Assembly (NCBI GenBank): GCA_964035015.1
Contig: OZ036002.1
Location: 7,436,643 to 7,500,642, forward strand
Length of the DNA: 64,000 nucleotides
Source of the DNA: Corallium rubrum
Lineage: Eukaryota > Cnidaria > Anthozoa > Scleralcyonacea > Coralliidae
Reading direction: 5' to 3'
Under the pieces are notes generated by a model. It had not been told where the DNA came from. It saw only the letters and a list, made by a program, of their open reading frames with translations, and did not search any database. Made by a program: the position numbers and the translations under genes. Of this stretch, positions 12,603-37,436 are shown piece by piece (the stretch's first letter is position 1; every line of letters starts with the position of its first letter).

Positions 12603-13919
12603 AGAAGTGGATTGAAATGGTGACTATTTTTATATTATGGAAAGGACAAGACCTTGAATTTTTTTTTGAAAACTAACCCATCTCACTACTGTAACCAAGG
12701 TTATAGACTTGAAATGCAATTAATGGACAGCAACTAGTTCAGTCAGGGAAACCTAATGGTGGAATAGAATTATTTAAAAGCAGATTGCATGTAAGAATGC
12801 TGCGTTTATACTGTATAAATACATGTGTAAATCACTAACCAAATTCATGTTTTGTATAATACAGTACTGGTAGAATCTCATAATAGAAATCAACACACAA
12901 GATATTCAGTGTCATTCTTTATTGCTGAATCTAAAAGGGTGACTTTACTAACTATACAACATGTATCTATCAGTATGTAAACTACAGTAATTAATACAAA
13001 TTGCCAAAGTTGTTTAAAGTGCCTATCTCATGTTTGGGGATTTTACATACACTGTATTCGTAATACAGTAGTATTTGGGTCTTCCTGAGCAAAATCATAA
13101 TATATCTTGTCAGCTGAACATTTCATCTTCATGGAGTTTTTCGCTGTCAAAGTTACTGGATGTGATGATACAAGAGGCATTCCAAACCAGTTTTCTTTTG
13201 TTACTTGCCACAACAATGCCTCTTGTGACATCACATCAGGTAACTTTGACAGCAAAAAAATCCATGAAGATGAAATTTTCAGCTGACAAGATATATTATG
13301 ATTTTGCTCAGGAAGACCCAAATATTACGAATATGTAAAATCCCCAAAGGTGAGATAGGCACTTTAAGACATTTACTGTTGCATGCAAAACACACTTATG
13401 TAACATGTGAGAAGATCTGAAGATCAACAGTCAAAAATGTACTGTTATTTACAGAAGAATACAGTAAGTTTCAAACTATACTGTCTATACAGTACACTCG
13501 CTGATAATCACAATGAAAAGCAATCATCAGTGCTTGTTCAATTTTGCTTATTTCACAGCCCAGCTAACAGTACATCTGCACAATCACATTTTTGACTGTA
13601 AAAATACTAGTAAGAGTAAATATCCCTTGTAAAAAAACATAAATATACAGTACTGATACAATATGAATGATGAAATATAACTTGACATTGACACACAGTC
13701 AGTCTATTGTATGTATTACTAGAATAACAGGTTAGAAAGAATTATTAATCAAAAAATATGACAGTCTATATTAAAAGTATATACTACAGTACATGTACAT
13801 CCTGAATGAAATGCCAGCACAGCATCAACATGTCACTCAAACTTTTACTAGCTGTATACTACACATTTTTAACTGCAGAAAATATTCACAGTCAACACTC
13901 CAGGTTTTGAGAATTTTCT
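12603..13919. other. Convergent intergenic region, MRPL49 to MARVEL gene
   Basis: The 3' flanks of two convergent genes. Apart from the foldback element at 13014-13367, I see no coding exon. Both 3' UTRs must lie here. AATAAA-like candidates are common because the sequence is AT-rich, so no polyadenylation site is assigned. Confidence 0.55.
13014..13367. mobile_element. Foldback MITE with TTAAAGTGCCTATCTCA ends
   Basis: A 354-bp inverted-repeat element. The left end is TTAAAGTGCCTATCTCA and the right end TGAGATAGGCACTTTAA. The arms carry TTTGGGGATTTTACAT and a long matching stretch through GTCTTCCTGAGCAAAATC. Non-coding. Confidence 0.85.
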
Positions 13920-16471
13920 TTAAGCATATGAGGTGCCAGGTGCACGTCTCGGTTTCCAGTTCACTTCATCAACTCGAATCTGACGGACCCTCTTGTAATA
14001 GATAACACAGTCAACAAAGAAGAGTATCACCAAAACAAATCCAGAAATCTAAAAAAAATACCATAACACAATTATTACATCTTCCTTGAAACCTTTCAGT
14101 GATTTTTTAACCCTTTGGCTCCTTGGACTGACCAAAACCAAAGTGTAGCCAGTATTAGTGTAACCAGTATTAGTGCAGAAAATTATACAATGTCCAAAGT
14201 CTCTCAATGACTGGCATGCAGAGTGACAAAATATACTATACATTGTATAATTGTTGCTTCGACAAATACTGGGTTTTTCCATGAGGACTAGTTACATACC
14301 ACACAGAGAATGAGAAATCCATCAGCAAGGTCATAAGCCCATTGTGCCAAAAGTGCTGATGCAAAGAAAAACAGGAACAAGAAGGACAGAGAATAGCTAA
14401 GCATGAAAACAAACTAAAAAAAAATAAATCACAAATTAAGTATTCTAATTATACACTGTACTTCACAAAAGTAAGATTCACGCCGGTGCTATTTGAGACC
14501 ATAATCACCATATTTGTTTGGGTATACTACTGTACAGGTATAGCTACAGGTACAAAAATGTTTTCAAGTATATACTTAACTTCTTGCAAAAAAGTGGTTA
14601 CTCTATATTGGGTCAGATATGACTTGGAATATGACAACTCACCAGTGAATATTCTCTTTGCCATTTGCCATAGACTTTACCAGCACACAAACCAATTGCA
14701 TGAAACAGCAGAATCAAGAACAACGAGACCCAACAAAAACATGACACAATGATGTAAAAACCATAACGTGAAAATATCTCCCAGTCATGGTAATTAAAGA
14801 TGAGTATGAATGCCAGTAGAGACACAATCTAGAAAATTAAATTGAAATCAGTAAGTAGATCCAGGGGAGAGGTCCAACAAGACTTTATCCTCTTTATCCT
14901 ATTACAGTGGAGCCTTGCTATAGCGTGGTAGTTGGGGTCCATAGTGGAGACCACGTTATAGATGAAGTGCGTTATTGCGAGTTATTGGGTAAATCTCATT
15001 CCCAGTACTCTTCCCACTCAGTCCTGGCACAATATTGTGGAAAGAGTACTGGGAACAAGCTTGGATACTGCCAGAAGCACTTTCTGTTGGATCCTTATAA
15101 CGTCTGTAATAAAGTCAACACGCATTTTCTGTTATGTTATTCATCTTGTTATATTACCTAGTGAAAATCAGACTATCAGTATTAAATACATACAAAACCA
15201 ATATTTAAATATGCAACTTTTTCGTGCTTCGACTTTAGCCTGATGAAACAAATTTCTAAGATGAAAAATAGTTATGGCGGCAGAGTTCTCCTGTGATTCG
15301 GCCCACTTCAGCGTTGTCTCTATGCTCTGCACCACAGACTTCATTGACGGGATCAGCTCTACCTCCTCTTCATCTTCACTGTCACTTTCTGGTACTGGTT
15401 CTTCTACTACGCTACTGATGATGTCATCCTCTGTCATTTGAGAAGAAATCGCTTCATTCTTGTCAACGTTGAGCCATGCGTTCACCTCTTCTGAGGAAAA
15501 CGATTCACCAAATACTTGCACTAAGTTAGACATGTCATATGCGTTTAATCCACCAGAGTCACGATCATTCAAGACGCTCAGCAATTGTTAAGATCATTCA
15601 AATTGTCTCTAGTGATCATAATAACCAGGCAAAGAGAAATTTTTGGGGTCCAAGGATAAACCGCGTTATACCGAGTCACGCGTTATAATGATGCGCACTA
15701 TAGCGAGGCTCCACTGTACCCTCTTTTTTTCTAGAAAAAGGCCAACATTTTCTTGTCAAATTGTGAAATCACATTTTTGATGCAACATTTTTTTTTGCAT
15801 GATTTTTATTGGATAATATTAGTGATCAAAAAATCACTCTAAAACGGTACTGGAGACTTAATGAATTTAGGCAGAAACTTTAGTCAACCAATAAAAATAA
15901 GTGTGGCATTATGGCTAACCTATTGCGACAATTGCCTGCAACTAACGAGAATAGAAGCCTCTGTGGAGGAGAGAGCAATTGTATTCTGATGAGAAAGATC
16001 TGTTTGTTAATTTTACTTGTTTTCTATGGGTTATTTTTTAAAAGAAATAGAAAACATTTTCCAAGTTCTATAAAGTTTACATGAAAAAGAAAAAGAAACT
16101 CCAAATGAAAGGCATAGGTGTATGGGCACAGATTTATAGGAGGGGAGGGGGGGGGGAGGGGGGGAGCACAGAACACTTTGCCTGACTGACATGAAAATTG
16201 CCTGACTTTTGATATAAAAAACCCACTAAGTGCCTGTCATTCAATATACTTTTTCTCCTACAATACACAGATATTAAATTGTTTTGATTACTTTTCCTTA
16301 TTTTCATCCTATTTTTTCCCTGTATTGCCCAGTGCATACGCAGCAGTGCACCATATTATAATTTGGGAAGTTCTTCTTAAAACTTCTTTCACTGGTACTT
16401 ACAAATTCCAGAATCTTTATCAACCCTTCCAAGGTAATAAAATACTCAAGCCAAGAAGTTGATCCAGCCAT
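13920..16471 (-). CDS. Four-helix MARVEL-domain membrane protein (CMTM/plasmolipin-like)
   Basis: Minus-strand exons 16471-16403, 14828-14643, 14413-14300 and 14048-13920, all phase 0, give 165 residues ending in TAA. The protein is nearly all hydrophobic, with four membrane segments: about residues 16-35, 46-71, 86-108 and 116-140. A short polar N-terminus precedes them. A basic, probably cytoplasmic tail (YYKRVRQIRVDEVNWKPRR) follows. This topology and size fit the MARVEL family (MAL, plasmolipin, CMTM), which acts in membrane apposition and vesicle trafficking. No single subfamily motif is decisive. Intron 1 contains a dead pogo/Tigger-like transposon. The start is the ATG of a short exon with a good donor; a 5' UTR intron may lie upstream toward 16.9 kb. 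The gene is head-to-head with SIRT2. Confidence 0.75.
14905..15716 (-). mobile_element. Pogo/Tigger-like DNA transposon relic
   Basis: Inverted ends CAGTGGAGCCTTGCTATAG and, complemented at the right, CAGTGGAGCCTCGCTATAG are each flanked by TA, the target duplication of the Tc1/mariner group. On the minus strand 15584-15215 encodes an acidic segment with MTEDDIISSVVEE and SDSEDEEE, followed by LFHQAK. This looks like the C-terminal end of a Tigger-type transposase. The DDE catalytic part is missing, so the element is an internally deleted, inactive copy inside intron 1 of the MARVEL gene. Confidence 0.75.
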
Positions 16472-17181
16472 GACTACGTTTAAATCTAAAGAAACACAAA
16501 ATGAAAACTTTATGAAAGCTTACTAAATATTTATTGACACTCTTTATAAATTTACCAGAAAGCGTTTGAAAGTCATGTGAACAAAAGAGATGTTTCGTCG
16601 TTGAAATATGAAAGAATATTATAGAAACTCATGGTGCTTTCACAGTAGTTATTAAGTTTTCCTTAAACGATACGAGAGGATTAGTGATCGGATACAACTA
16701 GCTAAACTTAAACGAAGAATTCCAGAATTCTAAATTCAAGATCAATCAAGATTATAACAAATATCAAGAACAACATCTCAACGTAATTTGCAACATTGCA
16801 TTCTGAAGTTTTCTTTCACAATTTCGTCCTTAAACTACATCTAAACTAATAAAAAACTTAGCTAATCATATTATGAATACATACCGGTGAAATTTCCCTT
16901 TTTCTTTGGCCGTTTTGTAAAGAAAGAAGATGGTATTAATATAAAATATTTCTCACGGACTCACGATCGGAATGCGAACCCGCTCGGTTGGTGTTCTGCG
17001 CGTGCTCGCGACACGCGAGATTTAAAGCGCGAGATCGTATAAAAACACGCGAGAAAAATTAACTACGTGCAAATTAATAAAAATAAATTACATGTATTAC
17101 AATTTTCTCCTCCTTGTTTCAGTTTGTGTCCCAAAGATTTCATTTCGTTTTCAGGGTTCATTCATTTTGTTAGCAAGCACG
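16472..17181. promoter_or_regulatory. Head-to-head intergenic region, MARVEL gene and SIRT2
   Basis: 710 bp between divergent start codons. The segment at about 16960-17045 is unusually CpG-rich for this window (GCGCGTGCTCGCGACACGCGAG and similar), which suggests the shared promoter. Possible untranslated first exons lie on either side of it. No TATA box is evident. Confidence 0.5.
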
Positions 17182-29557
<12,376 letters not shown>

Positions 29558-30636
29558 ATGGCAATTAATCCAATTTTATACCTATTTAGAAGTTGCTATC
29601 TTGCATGACAATTAAATTTTAAATTAAAGGGATGTGCTAGTATAGAATAACATTACACAATGATACAATAATAGCTATTGTGTGAGGTAATTAATTTAAT
29701 ATATTTTAGTTCTGAAGAAGCTGTAATGGTCACACCCAAATTGCACAGGGAGGTAAAATTGTGTAAAATAATATGTACAGACTGTATATATTGCTGTCAA
29801 TGATGGTTCAAGAACAATACAATGTTTTAGTTTTTTTTCAAAAAATAGACCTTTCCATATGAAGTGCATGGATAACGCATTGAGAGATGAGCAAAACTTG
29901 GGACATCCAAATGTTTGGACAAACATTGGATATTAGCCAATCAGATTTGTCAAAAAGAAAGATCATGTGATCCTTTCACTTCATGTGGAAAGGTCTATTG
30001 AAATAAAATGTGTATATTAATTATATGGCATGTCACCACACCCTGATTCATGCATGCACAGTACGTACCAAGTGAATTATTGGATGCAATCAGGATGTTT
30101 TATATGTTTCTACTTTTTGTGTATGGTGAGGTGGACTTCAGTTGTGTTTTATTCCAGTGACAATGTAATGGATGTCTAGTAGTTTGATCAGTTCAATATG
30201 AATACATTTTCGTAAATCCATCCAGTTTGTAGCTATAATTAATTAATTACTAATTAAATACAGAAAATGATCATAAAACGTCCATTAAAATGATCACCAG
30301 TGATTGCATCTACTGATATGAATATCCAGATTAACAAAACATGTTTTCCAACTGCCCCAATTATCCAAGTTTGATAGCTAGTGGGTTCTATAATTTTCAT
30401 TTGTGTGAGAAATAGTTTAGGAGTAAAACTCTGCTTCTCAGGGTGTGACACAGTACGATTACTTTACATTAGTTTTCATTAAAAGTATACTTAAAATTTA
30501 TTTCAATATCGTGTGTAATTTGTATTATGGTCAATTTGAAAGTCAACAACTAATTGACTTGTGCAGTTTATCAAATTAATGTTTTCTGGAGTCTATTGAT
30601 TATTAATAATTATTATTTCTTCAGACTTGAGAAAAC
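29558..30636. other. Convergent intergenic region, SIRT2 to EF-hand gene
   Basis: 3' flanks of two convergent genes. A small foldback element lies at about 29845-29999 (ATAGACCTTTCCATATGAAG with its inverted partner at the end). Otherwise AT-rich with no exon recognised. Confidence 0.55.
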
Positions 30637-32317
30637 TCAGTCAGTTGGTATCCAGTTAAGCCATTTTAAAAACTCTGGAAAAGAAATCTTTCCATCTCCA
30701 TCTTGGTCAAGAGCTTTCAAAGCCCCGGGTACTTTTTCTTGAGGGCAACCAATGGATAACATCAACTGATTGAACTCATCTTTTTCTATTGACCCACTTT
30801 GGTCGGCATCGAACTGTTTAAAATATTCAACAGCCTTTTTCAAGCGGTAGAACCTGTCAGATGCGAAAATGTAAAAATGTTGAGAACAGTTCAGTGACAA
30901 TTCAGTGCAGTTACCGTAGTGATTCGAATAAGTGCCTGGGGCACTTACTTAATTTTAGGAGGTTGATGGGGGGCACTTATTCAGGGGGGGGTGCTTATTC
31001 GGGAGGGGGTGCTTATTTAATGTTTTAGCAAACACTGCAATCTGATTCCATAAAAACGCAGAACTTTAATAACAATCTTAACAAGAACAATAACAAGGAT
31101 TTAAAAAAAACTGAAACCCTAGTTCTCTGCTCTAGTAGATAGAATACAAGTTATATTTATAATGTAGCTAATTGTTCTCAATCAATCAATGACAATTAAG
31201 TTCTAACATGTACAATGCATATATTTGTGACAAATAAAATGTTGAAGGACAGTTGATTTTAACCGATGTTCATGTGTCTCTTATTGGTTGGGTAATCATT
31301 AATAGTTCCCTATTGAGAGGAAGGAGGGGGGGTGCTTACTCGGGAGGGGTGCTTATTTCAAAAAATGTAGTGGAAGGAGGGCGCTTATTCGAGAGGGGGC
31401 ACTTATTGGAAGGAGGGTGCTTATTCGAATCATTACGGTACATACAATTGCACATTTCTCAGTAAATTTATTTTCACAATTAGTACCCCTATACTCCTGC
31501 AGTTGGCAATTGCTATTACTGTATACAACTTTTAGTTGCATGAGCATTCTGCAAACCAAGGGGGCTAGAAAAGGCCTAATATTTGCTGGGGGGGGGGGGG
31601 GATACACTTTTTATCATTCTATTGATGAATTTTTAATTAATAGCCCCTCCCAATACCGGTAATATAAAACATCCGCAGTGCTTCCGCTGCCACTGCTGCA
31701 AACTGCAAAGCACTGTTTAGTGTTTTGTTTGACAAAATGCTATAAATTTAAAACCTAACCTCCTCAAAGAAGAGCAAGGGCACACAGATGGGTCACATTG
31801 TATCAATAATGCAAGAAATTCAAGTTAAGATACCACCAAATAAAAATTCACAAGTTCAATATTTTTTCATTGACTTCTGCATGCAACAATGAGATATTAC
31901 AGGGGATATATTTGCCCCCATATTTTAGGCATATAGGTGAAAAATATTTCACAATCAACGAATAACCAATTCCTTACCTGCTGGGAATTTTCTATAAGTT
32001 TATATAAATGAAGTAAGTTCATTGAATATATTTTCTCACCTGCACTTATCGTTGATGTTTTTGAATTTTTCTCCGCTGCTCAACCACTGATGCAACTCTT
32101 CAAAATTGACTGTTTTGCTACCATCTTTATCCAAAAGCATGCTGTAAGCTTCGGCTTGATCTTTCGTCATACCTAAATCGTTAAGAAACAGTTCCCGTAG
32201 TTCTGTGCGACTGAGCAAGCCATTCCCGTCCTTATCGTACTTTCTGAATAAACTTTGAAGTACAATCTTCGGAACATTCTTGTCGAAGTAACTAGTCGAG
32301 ATGTTTTTAGCGGACAT
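30637..32317 (-). CDS. Four-EF-hand calcium-binding protein
   Basis: Two exons, 32317-32040 and 30853-30637, give 164 residues ending in TAA. Calmodulin-like layout with four loops: 28-39 (DKDGNGLLSRTE), 63-74 (DKDGSKTVNFEE), 108-119 (DADQSGSIEKDE) and 142-153 (DQDGDGKISFPE). Loops 1, 3 and 4 are canonical. Loop 2 has Lys instead of the usual Gly at position 6 but keeps the acidic ends and Glu12. It is not calmodulin itself: the spacing and the N-terminal extension differ, and it is closer to the loose group of calmodulin-like or calcium-vector-like proteins of invertebrates. It is probably a cytosolic calcium sensor or buffer, with target unknown. The intron holds a foldback element. Head-to-head with AIDA. 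Confidence 0.88.
30914..31442. mobile_element. Foldback element with ATTCGAATAAG ends
   Basis: Inverted ends ACCGTAGTGATTCGAATAAG at the left and the complement ending ATTACGGT at the right. The subterminal regions are built of short G-rich motifs (GGGGGTGCTTATT and similar) repeated on both sides. No coding part. It lies in the EF-hand gene intron. Confidence 0.75.
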
Positions 32318-33135
32318 CGTTTTACGAGGGAGTGACGCAAAAGTGAAACAAGAAAGGGAAACTGAGAAGGGAAAGTAATATTAGAAAGAACGATTCAAGC
32401 ACTTTGCAGTCTATTAATACGGAAGTGTACAAGTGGGCGAGCACAACAGGTGATTTTATTGGTTGTTTTATAAATCTACATGTTACATGAATCAATTTGT
32501 TGCAGAGGACTTCCAAAATTTTTTACCGTAAAAGGAGTCAAATAGACCATAATTTACCCTTTTAAAGTCATCTGCTCGTTGCGGATGTAATATAAAAGAA
32601 ATTAAAACTAAAAACGAACAACACAAATAATATAATATAACTTTTCAAAATAATTATAAGCTAACGTTTAATGTTAATGTATTCTTTTTGTGAAAAAAGT
32701 ACTCAGTCACGGAGTCACCTGCCATTACATTTAAATGTTCAGAGTAACAATATTGAAAAGGGGGGACGGGAGGATAGCAATTTATGCAAAAAAGAGGCTA
32801 GCAATTAACATGGCATGATTCACTCGAGTTGTTTCAACTAATTTTGTCAATGATTGTAGATCAAAGACTAAACTGCTGAGTGTAGAACATATAACAATTT
32901 ACAGAAATATTGTGTCATTTGAAACAAATTAGAATCGAAATTTTAAAAAAATTCGGAATTCGGGTTTTCGTCCAATCAAGGGAGGAAAAAGGAGGAAGGG
33001 ATATTACGGGGGGTGCAGGTATGTATAAAAATTAGGGAAGGGTTAATCTATGGTTAGGAAAGATGATTAAGGTTGACCCGGGATTACCAAAATCTTTTAA
33101 AGACGTAAAGAAGTATCTGCTAGTTATATTTAAGC
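32318..33135. promoter_or_regulatory. Head-to-head intergenic region, EF-hand gene and AIDA
   Basis: 818 bp between divergent start codons. It must hold both promoters, but no CpG-rich core, TATA box or other specific element stands out. A G-rich patch lies at about 32990-33015. Confidence 0.4.
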
Positions 33136-36100
33136 ATGACTGACCTAGCTCAGCTATTGTTGAGCTGGTGTAATAGTTTCAAAAAAGGAAAAGATTTCGA
33201 CGCGTGGGGGCAGTTTATCGAAGCAGGTGATGAATACACAAGGTGGGAAAGACAGTTCGTTACTTGCTTCATTAGTTTATTGTTTGAGAAGCGTTTTAAT
33301 GTTAATGTTTGTGAAAAGTAAACAGCGTGACTCGCTATTTACATGCTGTGATATTAATGAAACATGGTTTTGTTTTGGCCATTAATAATAAAAGATGGCT
33401 CAAAAATGGTCCTTGGATGCATGTTGCGTATGCGAAGATCATAAAAGCATGCGAAGATCATAAAAGCATTTACCAAGCATTTAATAAATATAGATCTGCG
33501 CGAAATGAATTTAATAATTTCAATTTGGGAGTAGTTGATAAAACCAATTGGTGTATTTTAAATGACGAATAAAATGTGTTGGATCGGCAAGTTCGGATCA
33601 ATTCAGGGGGAGGTGGGGGTGGGGGTGGTGGTGATGATAATTGACTTTTTTTTTAAAAATTTAATTGACTGTTGATGGTTCAATTAATGTGCTGTAGAGG
33701 TTTATGGTAGAATTTTTATATTTTTATACACGCATATAGGACTTTGGGGTCATTGAGGGATGGGTAGCTAGCATAAAGTGGTGATTGTTGAGTCTTTCAA
33801 GAAAAGTGTACTGTATTGCTAAAATTTCTAGGAATGAAATTAATTGACCAATTGAGCAGAGTCACCAATTACCTGGGCTCTACATATTGTAGTATACTGT
33901 AAACTGCATGGTTGGTAAAAACCTGGTAAAATGGAGATTGATTGGTAAGACTCAGGTGCCACTGGGTATGTCTGGCATGCTTCTTAATTAATATTTGCAC
34001 GAGAGCATTACCAAGTGCCATAAGAGCATCAAAAAAAGAACAAGCTTCTGGCCCCAAAACCTTTGTTTAAATTAAGAAAGTATACAGTAGTTTTACTCTA
34101 ACTGATGCAGGCTCTTTCCCTTTTTGGTATAATAGACTGTAGTCTTACTATTTTAGATTATCCCGACAAATTAAGAAACAATTGGCACCTGCGAATCAGT
34201 TTTTTACAGATGAACAAAAGGTACAACTAACTGTACATATTATATGCTGCGTTTAAATCTGTCACAATTTATGCTAGTGTCAGTGTGCTGTCTTTCCAAA
34301 GATTCAGATTATTGTTGAAAGGCCCCAGACATTAGTGGGTTACTTATTGCGTATAGGGCTGTCCTCAGAAAATTTTGCAGGGGGGTTGTACACTCAATTT
34401 TCCCAGCTGCCACATAATCGTCACTTGTCACTCAGTACTAGCTAGTACTCGCCGAGTCTGGCCGCTGGCAGGTGCCAACTGCTGACTGAAATCTCGGGGT
34501 GTCACACCCACACACACCCCACCCTAGCTCCAGCCCTGATTGCATACAGGCACCTCTAGTCTGTGCTGGCACAGACAGCAGCATGGAAATGTTTCCAGGA
34601 TATATTTAAAACTGGTACTTATCATATACCATATTTCAAATATATTTTTCAGAAGATTCTCAGTAAAGTTGCTGCTTGTCTTCAAATGCGAAGTAAATCT
34701 TTTCAGGTGAGGTTGACAAGTTAAATGACAACAAGTGTGATATATAATTTTACATTGCCTGAGATTTTCATACAAATCCAGCAAGCAAGTGAACTACTAT
34801 ATTTTATCATAGATACAGTATTAACCCTTTATCGCCCAGTAGCCACTCCATTGACAAGTAAAATTGTCTGGCATTAGCCAGAGTAAAATACTAAAGACAT
34901 CATTGGGCGATAAAGGGTTAACCGAGATACTGTAGTCTATTAACCCTTTATCGCCCAGTAGCCACTCCATTAACAAGTAAAATCGTCTGGCGTTAGCCAG
35001 AGTAAAATACTAAAGACATCGTTGGGCGATAAAGGGTTAACTAAAGGTACCTCAAATTATTAACCTAATAATTATGTACTGTTAACTGTATTTTCTTTAG
35101 AATTTACAAGCGGAGTGCATTTCTCTTGAAGATTTAAGGCAAGTTTATTCAGGTAAAAGTAATGTCTTAAATTAACGCAGACTAGACTTGCTCCAAATCT
35201 CTTGTTTATTGGTACAGTTGCACACCCCCACCAACACCTTGGGTCCTGCATGGTGGTGCACATGTGTACTGATAAACGAGAGACTTGGAGCAAGTCAACT
35301 GTAACTCCTGAATCTCTCCAGTCTGAAGACTCTAATTAAAGCAATTAGGACCACAATTCCTATCCAAATTGGTCTTCAGTATTTGATTCTTAATTTTAAT
35401 TTAGTTTTAGAAAACATTTTGTCAGGAAAAAAAGAAACATTTCCAATAAAAATTGAACAGACAGAACAATGGTGAGTTAGTTATTACTATGATTAGATTA
35501 ATTTAATTAGAATAATAACTTGTGTTAAATTTATAATGGCCAGAAAAGATCCATACCCCCCCCCCCCACAGAGGAAATTTGTGCCATCTGGGGAGAGGAA
35601 GGGGGTAAATCTACTTCTGATAATAGTAAAATGTGGTGGGAGGGGGTCAACTTCACATTTCCTCCATGGGGGAGGTGTGGATGTTTTCTGGAATGACCCA
35701 ATAAACACTATCTTAATTTTATTCCTTCTTAACCAATGTAATTAATATATAATTGATTTTATTATGTAATTATTTTTTGTAGCAACTTTCAAGTTGAATG
35801 TCATTTGATTGCAGAAGATGACTTTGTCAAAGACCAGGAGGATACAAGAAGTACTAAATTAACACTTGTTTATGTTAATTAATTTCTGTCTGGTGTTATT
35901 AACTGTCTGTTTCCAATTAACGCCATTGCTCTTTAATTTGCCACTGAGGGATATGCATAGTTTAGATTAGTGTTTTTGTGAAATGCTAATTATTCAATTA
36001 CTTTTAAATTAGGTGGCACTCTTCTTGCAAGAATCCCATATGAACATAATTGTCACAGACTGACAATAACAATTGTTAAAATTGGATTAAAGGAACCTTG

Positions 36101-37384
36101 GAATTACATCATTCCATTTATAACTGTGTCAGTAAAAGGTTTGTATATTATTGGCTGGATCAATGTTTGTGGAAATTTTAAAGGGTATAAATTAAGTTAC
36201 AGTAGATGCCCATTTCAATTGTTGAACTTTCCCTGTATTGGCAATGCAAAAAATCTTCCTTGTTCAGTTCATTTGCATTAGTTTTGACCCATGATAAATT
36301 TAGCATATTTTGAAGCAGGCCTTATAGTAACAGTACAGTTTTGGTTAATCAATCTTATTAATTTGGTTGGTTTTGATGTAGGTTTAGATGGTACTAACAT
36401 CACTTCGTCTCAAGACACTCCGGTATCAAAAATTAAACAGGCTAATGACATTGTATTTTCATGTGATGTTGAACTGCAGCAAGTTACAGAGAAACTACCC
36501 AAAGGTACACCAATAGAGTATTATGCATTTGCTGGGAATCACATGTGGTATTTGCAGTTTAGCTCACTGAGACTCGCCACTGTGAACTGTAGTTACAGGT
36601 GTTAACCCTGGTTAGGTGGGGTTTGTATTTGGATGGGTGACCATGAGTCGCGGTCTTCCCAAGAACCCAAACCAACTACATGGCCGGGCTATATATGTGA
36701 GTCGTTTGTCCAAGCTTGGGACTCATGTGAATAGAGTTGATGGGTTGTCATGGTTTTTTCAGCTTCTAGTACAAGTCCTTCTTGACTCAAGAGTACAATT
36801 AACAACCACTTTTTGCTTGTGCTCTTAGCAAAATATGTTACACTGATATACATGTACTGTCTCGACTAGTCGTATATGAGCTAACGAGGTGCTTGTCTAT
36901 AGTGAAATAAAAGTAGCGTGCTGCATAGGCAGTGTAGAAACAACAATTGAAATATAGTAAGGTTAGATATACTGCCGAAACAGAGAATGTAGGTCCTCTG
37001 TTTTGGCAGTATATCTAACCTTACTATATTTCGATTGTTGTACTGTCTATACACTGTCAATCCTAATACTTTCCAGGATCAGCAGTATTTTTTGAATTTA
37101 AACATTTTAAACCTAAAAAGAAGCAAGTCAGTAAAAAATGCTGGGCATTTATGGAGTTGGATGAATTAAAAGCTGGTCCAGCCTGTGTAGAACTGTAAGT
37201 AGAACTGTAGAATATTTGACACAAGCAAATATTATAGATTACACTGTATACTGTATGACTAATTGTTTGTTTTATCTTCAGGTATAAGAAACCAACTGAT
37301 TATTGTCGTAAAAGGATCAATCTGATGACTATAAAGCCATTCTATCTGCATTTATTTCTAACCATTCATGATGATGAATTATGA
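33136..37384 (+). CDS. AIDA: Axin interactor, dorsalization-associated protein
   Basis: In vertebrates AIDA binds Axin and blocks Axin-driven JNK activation; the C-terminal part is a C2-like lipid-binding domain. Ten exons: 33136-33242, 34157-34220, 34653-34706, 35101-35152, 35405-35471, 35783-35850, 36013-36138, 36382-36504, 37077-37194 and 37282-37384, giving 293 residues (306 in human). The N-terminus has LLSWCNSFKKGKDFDAWGQF. The helical region follows with FTDEQKKILSKVAACLQMRS. The C2 part has LTITIVKIGLKEPW, then FITVSVKGLDG, QDTPVSK, FFEFKHFKPKKK and the well-kept end AFMELDELKAGPACVELYKK. The linker between the two parts is shorter than in human. All junctions are GT/AG with matching phase. 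Introns carry twin piggyBac-like MITEs, a GGGTCATTCCAG MITE, a 5S SINE piece and a Penelope-like foldback. Confidence 0.93.
34821..34921. mobile_element. piggyBac-like MITE, copy 1
   Basis: 101 bp starting TTAACCCTTTATCGCCCA and ending with the inverse, TGGGCGATAAAGGGTTAA. The TTAA at each edge followed by CCC matches the target site and terminus of piggyBac-type elements. It lies in AIDA intron 3. Confidence 0.8.
34940..35040. mobile_element. piggyBac-like MITE, copy 2
   Basis: Second 101-bp copy in the same orientation, 18 bp after the first, with only a few differences. Degraded relatives sharing the inner stretch AAATTGTCTGGCGTTAG occur in APC1 introns near 55.55, 56.65 and 57.30 kb. Confidence 0.8.
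35528..35704. mobile_element. MITE with GGGTCATTCCAGAAAA ends
   Basis: The right end GTTTTCTGGAATGACCCA is complete; the left end (GGCCAGAAAAGATCCATAC) is slightly eroded. The arms are C-rich and G-rich. A better-kept copy lies at 55938-56118. This one lies in AIDA intron 5. Confidence 0.7.
36596..36800 (+). repeat. Degraded 5S-rRNA-headed SINE
   Basis: GTTAACCCTGGTTAGGTGGGG and TTGGATGGGTGACCATGAG resemble the internal control region of 5S rRNA. The following body (GGGACTCATGTGAATAGAGTT) matches the copies at 51.3, 61.9 and 63.5 kb but is decayed. It lies in AIDA intron 8. Confidence 0.65.
36903..37062. repeat. Penelope-like terminal repeat folded on itself
   Basis: Two inverted copies of AATATAGTAAGGTTAGATAT and neighbouring sequence face each other around 36990, giving a hairpin. 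Same family as 19720, 48119 and 54357. It lies in AIDA intron 8, just before exon 9. Confidence 0.7.
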
Positions 37385-37436
37385 TAATGTGAACTAAGAC
37401 AATCATGTTGTTTGAAGCTTTGCATAGTGAAAATGT

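Noticed and set aside
15168..15584. Independent small gene on the minus strand
   Set aside because: It lies between transposon ends and reads like a transposase C-terminus, so it is treated as part of the relic.
33327..33572. 81-codon frame in AIDA intron 1
   Set aside because: No similarity to a known protein, no splice context, and it lies fully inside an intron between well-supported exons.
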